A DNA stretch of 64,000 nt from Wuchereria bancrofti (taxonomy: Eukaryota; Nematoda; Chromadorea; Rhabditida; Onchocercidae): NCBI GenBank assembly GCA_005281725.1, contig SSBO01000008.1, positions 4,755,964-4,819,963 of the forward strand, written 5' to 3'. A program made the translations under genes and the position numbers. Positions 49,213-60,226 of this stretch are shown here, piece after piece. The notes under the pieces are model-generated. The model was not told the DNA's origin, did no database searches, and was given only the letters and a program-made list of their open reading frames with translations. Each line of letters begins with the position of its first letter. Position 1 is the stretch's first letter.

Positions 49213-51704
49213 TGTACTGATATTGAATAATGGATTTTGAGAAATAAAGCAAACAAACATGCATCGTGCACCCAAATGCACAATTATTTATTTCATCGGG
49301 CATGTGTAGCCGTAGTAATGGTGTTTGAGGCACAACAGACAAACGTATATGTATGAAGGAGCTATCATGTCTATCGATCACTTTGTTGTTATGCCTTAAT
49401 GGATAAGACATTCTTTGAGTATTACATGAAAAGTACATGCTATATGACAAGTAGTTGATGAGAAATAAGACTAAAAAATGATAAATAGATAGTAATATGA
49501 TATGTGTAAAGTTATGCCGCAAATATATGAGTAAAGTTTAAATTTTATGCAAAAAAAATTAACTAATTAAAATTAATGAAACAAAATTAAGATGATGAAT
49601 GCAAATTTTAAACTTGTGTTTGTAAAAAGATTTAAATAGCATTATTAATTGTATATTCAAACATTGTTAAATATAATATATTCTTGGTGAAATGATATAG
49701 TTGAGGTACAATTTTCAAAGCAAAATTTTGGTCAAATATTAGAAAAAAGTAGAAAAAATGAATGTAGGCTTAAGTTTTTTTTTACATACCATTTTAAATT
49801 AATAACATTTACTAAGAATGAAAATGTTTCACTAAAATTTTAAGAAATTTTTAGTAAAGTTAAATTTATTGAGTTTCGAAATTCTCTCTTATTATATGTT
49901 GAAAATGATATCATTTAAGCCAAATATATTTGAATATATGTAGGATAATTATATTCTATAAATTTGATAAATTTCATCTATTCTGTAAATGTTTTAATAA
50001 TTCAAATAAAATTCGTCAAGTTATTTGCTGTTATTTACCAAAATAATTGCATGATAAGTTGCGTTAATTAATTGATTTAATAATCCATATAAAATTTATT
50101 ATCTATCGCTGTTTACTGCAAAATATGTTTAAAACACATTATTCTTAAATACCGTTAATTATTCTCATGCACTTGTTAATGTGAAGGAAAAATACGCATA
50201 TAAGCATTATTATTTCTTTTAATTTTAGAAATTATCCTACCTTGTAATTTATTAATTCATATTGTTATTGAAATACATAAATACTTCATTGACGCATTAT
50301 TTTCTTAACTACCAAATTTTCCCTTTTTTTTCTTAAACTAAAACTTCGAAAATCACATCTTTGCAATTCCGTACTTTTATTTTTTAATAAATTTATTTTT
50401 TAATAAATTTTAATAAATCTATTAACCATGTATCGTAAAATTACCATTTGTTACTGTTAATATTGTCATAAAATCATGCCATAATTACGGTTTGATGATA
50501 TGATTTGATGTCTTTTGATAATGCAATTTCAATTATTTGGACATTTGTCAAGATCTTTTATTCAAATTTCTCTCCATTTTTTTTCTATATTTTAATAATA
50601 GTTTAAATTATTTAATCAATTAATTTTCTCTTTTAATTACATATTATGATCATATAACGTTTATTTACATGGCCATAATTATTGTATGTTATGATTCATT
50701 TTTTGATTATATCAATACTTATAAATCAATGTAAGTCACGAAAATTTTTCCTTCAGCCATATTCAACCTTCAACGATAGCCATAAAAATATGTTAGCCAA
50801 GACGTATAGGCTTATCATAGTGATATAACTGACTCTGAGTGGAATAACCGTTGACATCTGGCTGACAGTTAATGAGTTCTTGTTTTTTCCTTCTTTTTCG
50901 CTTTAATATAATTTTTTATATAATATAAGCTTATGCAACGCCTAATTCAATATTCATTAGTCTTATTTTCTACTATTTTATATTTTAACAGTAACTGTAA
51001 CTTATAATTAACATATTACAACTATAATCTTGTAAGTCGCTGCTTAAAATTATTCATAACTAATTTGTTCCTTAACTTTACCATTAATAATTTCATTTTC
51101 TTTTCTATGTGATAATTCATTTTTCTAATTTATTAGTCAATTAATTAATGCTGTTTTTCTTCATTTATATCCTATTCTTATCATACCAATTACTGTTTCT
51201 TCTAAACTTTTCGTTTTAAATTCATTCATTCAATGGTGTCTTCTTTTCTTTAACAGTCCATTTCATATTTCAATAAACTCTCTTCTAACTGTTTATCTGA
51301 GATTCAAATATAACTGATCTATAATTGTTTTTTTAAGCATCACTTTGCATTCAGTTAAAATTTCCTGCATATCATCAAATTATTGTAATTAATCCATGCA
51401 ATTAATCCGTGTGTTTATATTTTAATTTACAATCATTATAATTATATTAATCAATTACCTACCATTTCTTTTTGTTGCAGCAAATATTTCCAAATCGATT
51501 AGCTCCAGTTTTAGTAAAGTAACAAACTATTTATTGAATGGCACAAGTTATTCAATTTATAATTGCATATTCTACCTTATTTGACGTGTTTACTCGTAAC
51601 AAGTCAAATACTTGTAAATAAATGAATAAATAAATAAATAAATAGAAAAATTCTTGAATAGATAAACATAAGTCAGAGTAATATTTCAAAAATTTAAGAT
51701 TTAC

Positions 51705-51845
51705 GCTTGATATTGTGCTGTATTAGATGGCGGATTTTGAATTTCATGACGAAGCGGTGAAAAGAAGTTTGAAATTTTTGCTCCTTCTCTTTTTCTTCTT
51801 CTTCTGCCGGGTGATGATTTGTTTGGTTTGTATTCCGGATGAGAC
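51705..51845 (-). CDS. candidate internal exon of unknown minus-strand gene
   Basis: Minus strand, ATTATATCAG acceptor and AAGC/GTAAAT donor enclose 141 nt. In the frame that fits the exon at 48135 it reads HPEYKPNKSSPGRRRRKR, then EGAKISNFFSPLRHEIQ and NPPSNTAQYQA. The cluster RRRRKR could be a nuclear signal or a furin-type site; the HPEYK...RRRRK layout faintly recalls the end of a SOX-type HMG box, but the spacing does not fit. No upstream exon was found in the 520 bases before PRC1. On the other strand a 40-codon ATG frame (51727-51849) is also open, so coding on this strand is not certain. Confidence 0.36.
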
Positions 51846-52362
51846 CTGATATAATTTGGGAAATGTAATAATTACTCCGAATGTTATACTCAAAAAATTT
51901 AGTCCAATTGTGATTAATTTAATTGATGAAAATTCAATTCGAAATTTGAAAATAGATGGAATATTGTTTCCCGACGAAGTACTTAGTAGTAAGTGAAAAT
52001 GTAGAAATTGTCGTGATTTTTTTTGGCAGTGGATTCAGATTAAAATGTCATCCGTACTTTTTCTTTTTTCATTATATGCTGTCCACTAGCAACACTTATT
52101 TAATTGGCAACGAAAAGAGATTTGATTTGAACTTCAATTTTTGCGAATTGAAATATTTTGTACTGATAAACATATCATTCTAGTTATCTTTATGTTTTAA
52201 TGCTAGAGAAAAAGTTATGCTTTGTAGCAAAAATGAATGAAAAGTGATTTTGTTTGCCAATTATATTTTGAAATTTTATGCTTGCAATGATCCCTCGATG
52301 CTTTTCAGTTTCTCGAAATTGATCTAAGTACAATTTGTACCAATTTACTGAACTTTTAAACA
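51846..52362. other. promoter region of PRC1-like gene
   Basis: About 0.5 kb in front of the PRC1 ATG. It could be a shared divergent promoter if the minus-strand exon at 51705-51845 is real. A 75-codon plus-strand frame at 51956-52183 is phenylalanine-rich, without splice support, and is not called. Confidence 0.4.
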
Positions 52363-55300
52363 ATGGCTAAGGAGAGTTTATCACGTAGACGGTGAGTTTA
52401 TATTTATTAATGTTTGCGTAATTTCGACATAATTTTGTACCTCTAAATCTGCAAATCTTCCGATCTTAAAGCTTATATCGCAGTTTTTCGGTTTGTAATT
52501 TTAGAGTTTCGGTCAATTTTTCTACAGCCGAAGCGGTCTCTTCTATTCGTGACACTATCGATCGGTTGAATCAGTTGTGGGACCGGATAAATATGGAGGA
52601 ATGCATGAGATGCAGGCGTATTGAGAAGTTCTTCCTGTATATTTCTGACCTTCTGAATCAGATGGTTTGATTTCTCTTTTAGTTTTTTAAAGTTTTGGTT
52701 CTTATTGCTTAGTTAGTGTGCGAGAAACGTAATTTGGTTAGATTAAGCTATAAGCATTCTTTAATACAATAAGTACAAATAAGCAGTTACTAGAGTTAGG
52801 CTAACTGGACATACAGATTCTTTGTAGAATATATTGCTTCATTCTGTTTCAGAATTTAAGATTTGGCCTTTAAAGAATTCTTTAGAGTAAATCAGTAACT
52901 CTTGTAGGAGTTCGAAAAATGGCAGAATGTTGCAAATATCTTGTACTAATAATCGAGTTTTTTATAGGTTTAGATTCCTTGTAAATCTCTTCTTAAAATT
53001 CCAGGTAGTTGATGAAGAAGAAATGGTTGAAGGAATACAGGGGGGTATCGAAGAAATGAGTAGGCAAGTAGAAGATCTGTGCAAAGAGCTTCATTTGCAG
53101 CCGATTGGCAGAACTCACATCAAACCAGGTTCACTTGCATTGGTAAATTTATTAAATTTCCAATAAACTTTCTGTAGGCGTAATATATTTTGAAATGTAA
53201 ATTATTTTCCTGTACATTTATCCATGCTATCTGAATTCAAGCCATTGCTTGAATTAAAACATCTGGTGTTGTGATATGCTTCGACATCCAGAAATAATTA
53301 TCTGTTATGTTTTCAGTATCGTGCGCTACATCAAGATGTAGGGCGATTGCAAAGTTTGAAAGATGATAGATTGCAAGGACAGAAGAAGTTAATTGAGGAA
53401 CTTGCAAAACTTGCGGTACAAACCGGTGAAGAAATTGAAGATCTTCCATCAAGTACTGCTGTATGTAGCTTCTAATATCTTTACTAATACAGTTTCCATT
53501 TATAATTTTTGCATAAAGATGCAATAGATATTGTTTAACACTGAAAGTTTGTTATCAAAATGAGAACTGGGATGTATGACATTATGTTCATGAAATAAAA
53601 TTTGTTTTTATTTTCATATTTGGAATTAGCACTATTTTAATTTTGATAAATGCGGCAAATCCACACTATCCAATAATCAAATACAGTATAATTATTTAGG
53701 TTTGCGATGATACGGCAATTGCTTGTCTCCAGGATCGTGTTTCTCATCTGAATGAATTACTTACTGAACGCATGCAGAATTGTAAGCAGTGGCAGGTGGA
53801 TATGAAGCGTTGGTACAAGCAAATGGGTAGTACCCCGTCGAAAGAATTAGGCAAAACATTCACTGCTTTAGATTTGGATAGTGAAGAACTGGTTTGGGAT
53901 AAGCATTTTTTGGATGAATTTGCAAGTGCTTTTGATGAGGTATTTCTTGATTGAAAATTGGTGCTTACAGCTTTATTACTTTAACACATCCGTCAGAGAA
54001 GTCCATCTTTCGGCCTTTATATGTAATACAATGTTTTAGTGTTTGCCGTTGATTGTTCCATTAATTTAGGTTAAAGCAGAATATAACGAATGGATTGAAC
54101 AGGCTTGTTTTGACTATACAGAGACACTACTAAGACTTAGCGAACTTTGGGATTTATGTCATGTTCCAGATGTAGAGCGAAATATTGCAAGAGAATTTAA
54201 TCCAAGTGAGCAGTTACACTTGCTTAAAATTGACAAAGTATTTATTAAATCGTAGTGATCTTAAGATTTTCACTGCAATTATTAACTTCTTATAGCGTAG
54301 TAGGAAGATAGGAAAAGATGTTAACGAAATTTTTACATAAAACACATATCATTTAAATAGCGATAAATAACATCATCATCTGCAGCGATTCATACCGTAC
54401 ATGATATCCAGCAAGCAAAGGAACAAGTAAAATCGTTAGAAAAATTTCTTACTGATCGAGCGGATGTATACAAAAAAATAAAAGAGTGGAAAGATCTCTG
54501 GAATGAAAAAGTTGAATTTGAGCGCAGCGCAAACGATAAATCACGTTATCACAATCGTGGTTGTGAGCTGCAAACAGCTTTGAAGGTATATGCCAAGTGT
54601 TGGTGATTGGTGGTGGGTAGTTTTTGATAACTGAATGTTAGATAGAAACATCTTTCAGTGCGAGTTTTCAAGTTATTCTGTTCATAATTTTTCGTGCTTA
54701 AAAAGTATGAGATTAGGCAGTAGTATGTGCCATGCTTAGAATTACGTTAGATCTACATGGTTCTGTATTTTAATTATTTCAGAATTCCACTTTTGCAAAA
54801 TATTAGGGCTCATAAAAAAAAGGCTTTAAAGAATGTTAGATTCGATTTAGTTTATCAAAATATTTCACATATACGTCTTTGCTTTTCTCATCTCTACTCG
54901 CCAATTTCACATTCTCTAAATTTAGCGACAGAAATTCATTACGCATCGACTTCCAATCATACAAAACGAATTGAAAGAGGAGGTGGAAAAGTATGAGTCA
55001 ACTCATGATAATCAAATTTTGATGGACGGCTTATCACCTTGCGAACATATCGAATCCATAATGGAAGAATATCGAATAAATAGGGAGCTTGAACGTAAAC
55101 GAAAGGTTTGTGTTTTTGATTGATTGTATGCATGTTTATGTTAGGAAAAAATTGTTTTAATCTTAGTTGTTTTACTCAAGATTATGTACAAAAAGATAGT
55201 TTTCGAATTATCAACCAACGACTAATTTAATTGATAAATTTAATTAATGAGTGTTTAGAACTCGTCCGTCTCTTCTTTGTATATATAATTGCAAAACAAA

Positions 55301-56046
55301 ATATCATTTCATTTTATAGAAACAAGTGGAAGTATTCACAGGCAGCATATCGAATATATCAAATATAGTTACTCCAAAGAAGCGTGGTGCTCCACCAACC
55401 TTTGTTACTCCTTGCTCTTCAGCTAAAGTAGCGAAAGTAAAGCCGCTCACACGATTTGATCAAACAACATCAAAGGTCTGTTTAGTTTTAGTATATTCTC
55501 CTTTTTTTCTAGCACATTCACTCTTTTTTGATGTTCAATACTTTCCGTAAAAATATATATGAAATTTTTTTTTCTTTTTTTGTTATATTTACCGTGATGA
55601 GGCAAAATTATCATTTTAAAATATATCCATAATTTCTTTTATTTATTTAGGCTCCAGATACACTATTATCACACATGAAATCTGTCTCAGCAAGTACAGT
55701 AAGCCTTCACTCGGTGATCACACCCGTACGGCCACCAACGGTAATATTTCTTTTCTTACTCTTACTTTTCAATCTTTTTTTAGCCTTTATTTTCACCATA
55801 TTCTGAATGTTCTGCTCAGTCGATTCGGAATGTGTAACTGGTCGATCCCATTACTTCCAGGTGTTTGCAGGCAACGAGGCAGATATTTCCCTTTTTGTTC
55901 AGATTAAATTAGAAGATGTTTCAAAGAACAGAAATTTTCAGATTGGTCCAAAAACTTCGTCGCCATTAAGATCGGCTGACAAAGGAATAAGGAGACGCTT
56001 AAAAGGATTTAATCTTCCACCGATATATAAGACACCGAAAAAGTAG
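52363..56046 (+). CDS. spd-1: PRC1/Ase1/MAP65 family, SPD-1-like
   Basis: Eleven exons with consistent phase: 52363-52391, 52505-52664, 53005-53142, 53317-53460, 53700-53939, 54070-54205, 54386-54585, 54926-55105, 55320-55475, 55651-55740, 55903-56046 (538 aa; human PRC1 about 620). Order: N-terminal dimerisation and coiled-coil rod (LNQLWDRINM; EVEDLCKELHLQPIG, compare human NTLCSELHVEPF), then ETLLRLSELWDLCHVP (human IRELWDRLQIP), then the microtubule-binding spectrin domain (KIKEWKDLWNEKVEFERSAN; SRYHNRGCELQ; IIQNELKEEVEKYESTH), then a basic, S/T-P-rich tail (TPKKRG, VTPCSS, VITPVRPP, SSPLR, KTPKK) that fits CDK-type phosphorylation. The family cross-links antiparallel microtubules at the spindle midzone and recruits centralspindlin for cytokinesis. 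Oddity: the very conserved NRGG is NRGC here. The last exon may instead begin further upstream (frame open after TTCCAG at 55860). The exon-6 donor (CCAA/GTGAGC) was chosen because it restores phase. Confidence 0.9.
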
Positions 56047-58222
56047 GAAATACTGAATCGGCATGGCTAATGAATTGTTATGCTTTTGTTTACTGAATCA
56101 AATGATTGGAATTGCATTAATCTTATCACCGATATTTCGAGCCGTAGCAAATAGTTGGCGTCAAATCCCCAGTGAAGGATTTTTTCGATGTTTTGAACTT
56201 CCGTTTTATATTTCAACACTAATATTCGCCTTATCATATCCTTCTGATTTGATTCCGAGTCGTTATTTGGCCGGGAAAACAATTCCACGCATCTTCAATA
56301 TGTCCTGTGGTTTTATTTTGCTTGTCATAAAATTTGGCCAATTTGACTGTTAATAATTTATAAGTGAGTCGTGGTATCAGGTATTTTTCATTGCTTAGGT
56401 CATTGTAGTTCAAATTTCAGTACCTGTAATACCTTACCCGCTCTGAATTGACGAAATTTCCGTCAATTTCTTGCGCTTTTCGTCTAGATTATTGCTATTT
56501 CTCTTGTAAATATTGCCTTTGAAAATAAAAAGTTACATTGAAAGGAATTGTTTTTAATTAAAAAATTTCCGTGATATTGCAAACTTAGGCAAATTTCTCT
56601 TCATATGTCACTTCGTCTTTCTAATATGTAAGAATTTTACTGTCTATTTATGTAAGTTGTTTCTCATCCACCGATGATGATCTAATGCTATTTTCTGTCC
56701 AAACAAAGTGCAGCAACAATAGTGTAAATTCGGGTAAGGTCAAAGTTCAAGGCATAACAATAGTTCATAACTGATCCTAGTGTTGATCTCCTTAAACCTA
56801 CTCATATATGTTTATCACCAATGTTAACCATGATTTTTGACCTTCGAGCATTGGTTAGATTGGTGACGTTGTATGACATGACAAAAGCGCAAGAGAGAGA
56901 GGAAGTATATAAGTATACACATGTGTGTGTGTCTTTTGCTCTCTTGTACGTCTCACTCACAGCTGTATGCAAGAAGCATAGTTGAAGAAAAGGAAAGAAG
57001 GTGAAGCGAAGCTTAATGATCCTTCGTAGTTCGTAATGTGGGTATGATGATCCGGATTTTGCCATAGTGGCATAACGTGCGACGAAATGTGCGTTGGACC
57101 GGCTGACCCCATGGCGTGATGTACCTTAGATGGAGCTGGGGTGGGTGTTTATGGGGTGACGTTTGTTGTGTCATTTTTCGTGGATTGGATGTTATGAAAT
57201 AGATTCCAAGGGCTTTTAGGGACATGTGCATACTAAACTTGTACGATGGTAATGTTGGATGCTGCATGCTAAACTCGTACGATGGCAAATTTAAGATGTT
57301 AATAGTTCGTGGTTATGTTGAATAATGGTTGAAATAAATGTAATATTTGGTATAATTGCAGCATCTATTGATAGTCGTCTAAATGTTACTTATGTCAGGA
57401 AAACTGTAATATGTTGAAATAAATTTGCATAGATCAATAAGATTAAAAATTTTCGTATTTGAATATTTCTTAGATAAATTTTTCAGTTTTATGTCTTCTT
57501 AAATAAGAATTCATCCAACACTTCCAATTCTAGCTGAGCTTATTTGCATTGTTTAGAGTGTTACAGTTTATTAACAAAGAATATGTGTTACTCTCAACTG
57601 AATTGTTGGTTTTCCAATTTGACGACCGGGTTTGGGTTTGGTTATTTAAAAGGTTATCAGTTCTTTGTTCTGCTAATCTCCTTTGTTGTTTGTCAGTTCT
57701 TTAATCGTAAAATGTGCCTTGTTACAATCAATGCTTGCTATGTTATTTACAACCAATGAATGGCCCGGGTATCAGCAAACTTCAGCAAATTCGGTTGCAG
57801 TCACGCGCTTATTCAACTCTGTTCATTTAAATCCTATTTTTTCGTAGGTAACGCTTCTACGAAATTATCGATACATTGCCAGTATAAATTAATACTTGTA
57901 TAATGTGGTTGCCAGCGAATGAAATTTGTTACAGTAGGCTCTTCCACACAATATATTTGTCCGTATGAAGTTTATACTGCATCAATAAAATTCTAACAGA
58001 TCTTTGCGAGTTCTCGACAACCTAGTAGTTGGACGTATGAGACTGATTAATTTTAATTTTAGAGGAATTATTGCTGAAATCACAAGAATCCAATGATATA
58101 CCATAATTTTGTGGCCAGAAAAAAATTGAAAGAAATATAACTGGTTGTTCATACTTCAGGAATATCGAGAAGCTTGTATGGTTTATTGAACAAAACAAGA
58201 CTTTCGAAATATAAGGTTGTAA
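56047..58222. other. spacer downstream of PRC1-like gene
   Basis: Contains the PRC1 3' UTR (hairpin at 56446-56468, AATAAA at 56525-56530). A G+C-richer block at 56830-57290 carries minus-strand frames of 87-91 codons (56802-57065, 57013-57288) without recognisable domains or splice support. A near-repeat of CATACTAAACTTGTACGATGG (57228-57248 and 57267-57287) explains the duplicated SYxFSM in one of them. I see no gene I can support. Confidence 0.5.
56446..56468. repeat. 8-bp stem hairpin in PRC1 3' UTR
   Basis: AATTGACG and CGTCAATT form a perfect 8-bp stem with a 7-base loop (AAATTTC), 400 bases after the stop codon. It could be an mRNA structure or a protein-binding palindrome; no function is assigned. 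Confidence 0.7.
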
Positions 58223-58532
58223 ATGGACTTTGTACAAGTCAGCGGAACCGTTTCAAGTAAACTTGAAATGAATACAGTTAATCCAATTTTAGGTTATAGT
58301 TCAGAAAACGCTGAAAAAGGAAAAAGTTTGTTGTATACTCATTAATAAATTTTTGCGTTATACTGTCCCTCTGAAGTTGTTTGTCCTTTGTATATTCTTT
58401 TGCTGAGGAAAAAAGTTAAAAGAAGCACTGGAAGGATCAGGCGATTCACAGAGAAATGGTTATCGATTTAGCAGAACTGAGAGAGTTAATGATACTTTCC
58501 TTCATGTGAAGCATAAATATGCAGATGAAACA
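58223..58532 (+). CDS. two small coding exons, possible 5' end of the nuclear receptor gene
   Basis: Exon a: ATG at 58223 to 58325 (103 nt, donor A/GTTTGT); exon b: 58408-58532 (after TATTCTTTTGCTGAG, donor ACA/GTAAGA). Phase is consistent (1 into 2 bases). Together they encode about 76 residues: MDFVQVSGTVSSKLEMN, NPILGYSSENAEKGKRKKLK, EALEGSGDSQRNGYRFS, RTERVNDTFLHVKHKYADET. The composition is clearly protein-like. Exon b ends in phase 0, and the acceptor GGGTAG at 60220 is followed by GAA AAG ATG in frame with the receptor start, so these exons may be its N-terminus across a 1.69 kb intron. Alternatively exon b reads on to a stop at 58565-58567, giving a separate ~88-aa protein. No family recognised. 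Confidence 0.5.
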
Positions 58533-58852
58533 GTAAGATGTTTATCGATCAAAACGTTCCTAAAATAAGTTTTCCAATTAATCTTTATGGAGCTTTCATG
58601 TCTGATAAATTCAAACAAAAGAATTGGTGAGATATGATGGAATATAGGGTGAAGTGGATAGATCTAAGACGTTAAATTGCTCATCTCACATTCCGATACA
58701 CTTTTGCGTAAGTTCATTTGTACCTTACCATCATTATATCAAAACATCATCCTCTCCTCTTCACCTTAGCAGATCTTTTTCACTATCAAATTATTCAGAA
58801 GCAGATGTGAATAGAATCGGCGGGAAGTCTACCTGTTGATGACATGACAGTG

Positions 58853-58867
58853 AGGTCATTGTGACCT
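58853..58867. promoter_or_regulatory. perfect IR3 nuclear-receptor response element
   Basis: AGGTCATTGTGACCT: two perfect consensus half-sites in inverted orientation with a 3-bp spacer, the classical steroid/estrogen-type response element layout. It lies 1.37 kb upstream of a nuclear receptor ATG. Binding is inferred only. Confidence 0.5.
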
Positions 58868-59928
58868 AAGCTGTAAACAACATTTGTCTCATACATCTCT
58901 TTCGCTTACACATCAAACTGAAGATAGGAAATAAGAAGCACTGCAACTATTTGTAGAAATTTTTCAAATTTGAAATTATGGCACAAAAATTTACTTCAAG
59001 AGAAAAGAAGAATTAAATTATGATCGGAATAACATGGAGTAGAAATCATATTGTTCAAGAATGAATTGTTACCTTGCTTATTTTGCAATTTCAACCGTTG
59101 ATCAGAGTAGTGATAATGATAATGTTTGCTATCATCCATCTCCAGATCATCTTGTGTTCATGTATTTAAAAAATTTCTACATCTAGAAATATAGGGAGAG
59201 GGAGAGAGAAAGAGAGAGAGAGAGAGGAATTAGGAAAGGCACTGAATAATTTTTTGTGTGATGTGAGGATTTGTCTTGTAATGAGGAGTAAGGCGTTATA
59301 GTTAGTTGGTCGGACATCAGGTCAAATTTGTCCAGTGGTCATTGCACAGCAATACGGTAAGCAAAGTCACTGCAACTCAGAGAGAATAGAAATAATAATT
59401 GTTGCGTCAGCTAACACAGAAGAAATTTCCTACTCGATGCCTCTGTCCTCTCTTCTGAGCTACCTGAAATTTACTCTCTCTCTCTCTCTCTATCGTGACC
59501 CTCCTCTCTCCATCTTAACTGAAACATTCTGTTGAAGATATATTGTTTGTTGTATAATTTGAATAAATATTCATTAAATTGAAGAATAAAACTTTTTCAA
59601 TCGTTATTGTTGTGGTCATTACTTAAGAAAAACAGACCGAATAAACATAGATCAAGTGAATGGATAAAAATTCGAACACATCTTTGCATATTCTAAAAAT
59701 TAACCTATTGACAAGTTGGATCTTCAAACTTGTTCAACTTACAATACATTAAAAATTTCAACCCAAAGAACAGTTAGTTTTCAATAAAAGGAAATTTGCT
59801 TTTCCCTCAAACATATCCATCGTTCATTTCTCCCTCATATTGTTGACGGCCAAATATGGAATATTAGTAATGGATGCCCTCTGCATCTATGTTGTTTACA
59901 GGTATTTTTTCATAATTTACCTACCCTC

Positions 59929-59940
59929 AGGTCAAGTTCA
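59929..59940 (+). promoter_or_regulatory. DR0-like nuclear-receptor half-site pair
   Basis: AGGTCAAGTTCA: one consensus half-site followed directly by AGTTCA (one mismatch). DR0 elements are the known preference of NR6A1/GCNF-type receptors. It lies 290 bp before the receptor start. Confidence 0.35.
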
Positions 59941-60226
59941 CCATCACATCATATTACGTCACGACCTAACCCCGCCACCTCGATAGATCACCTCACCTCT
60001 TATCCTTCAGTGCAATGACTTGCAGCGACCCGTGCTCTTAGCTGCTGCCATTTTCCACAAATAATTGCAGTTGCTTCATTTTTGTCCGGTGTATATCCTA
60101 TTTTCCAAGAAAAATCCCGGTTGAGATATTCTGAGCTGTATTTCAGAATATCCAGCTTTTCGACGAACTTTTTCCCAAAAATTTCCGCTTGAAATAATCA
60201 CAGAGCTGATTTTTGGGTAGGAAAAG

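Larger units (their letters stand above)
34875..51704. other. 17-kb AT-rich gene desert upstream of tomosyn
   Basis: Between tomosyn (minus) and PRC1 (plus), transcribed away from each other. It is mostly homopolymer-rich AT sequence with many microsatellites. No complete gene is visible. It may hold the promoter and far-upstream 5' exons of tomosyn. Four minus-strand exon-like islands (35706-35876, 35971-36085, 47441-47545, 48054-48135) are listed separately. Plus-strand frames such as 46603-46897 are F/Y/I-rich and not convincing. Confidence 0.65.
58533..60220. promoter_or_regulatory. regulatory/intron region upstream of the nuclear receptor
   Basis: 1.7 kb with nuclear-receptor half-sites: a perfect inverted pair at 58853-58867, AGGTCA at about 59318-59323, and a DR0-like pair at 59929-59940. 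It also has GA/CT microsatellites (59193-59226 and 59474-59491). The frames at 58654-58839 and 59335-59535 have no splice support. It acts either as promoter of the receptor or as its first intron. Confidence 0.45.

Noticed and set aside
48984..49522. Two minus-strand frames with Thr-His repeats
   Set aside because: Produced by the (GT)n microsatellite; the flanking residues have no splice or family support.
51727..51849. Plus-strand 40-codon ATG frame (MADFEFHDEAVKRSLK...)
   Set aside because: No splice context and a poly-Phe core; the minus-strand reading is better supported by phase with 48135, though not proven.
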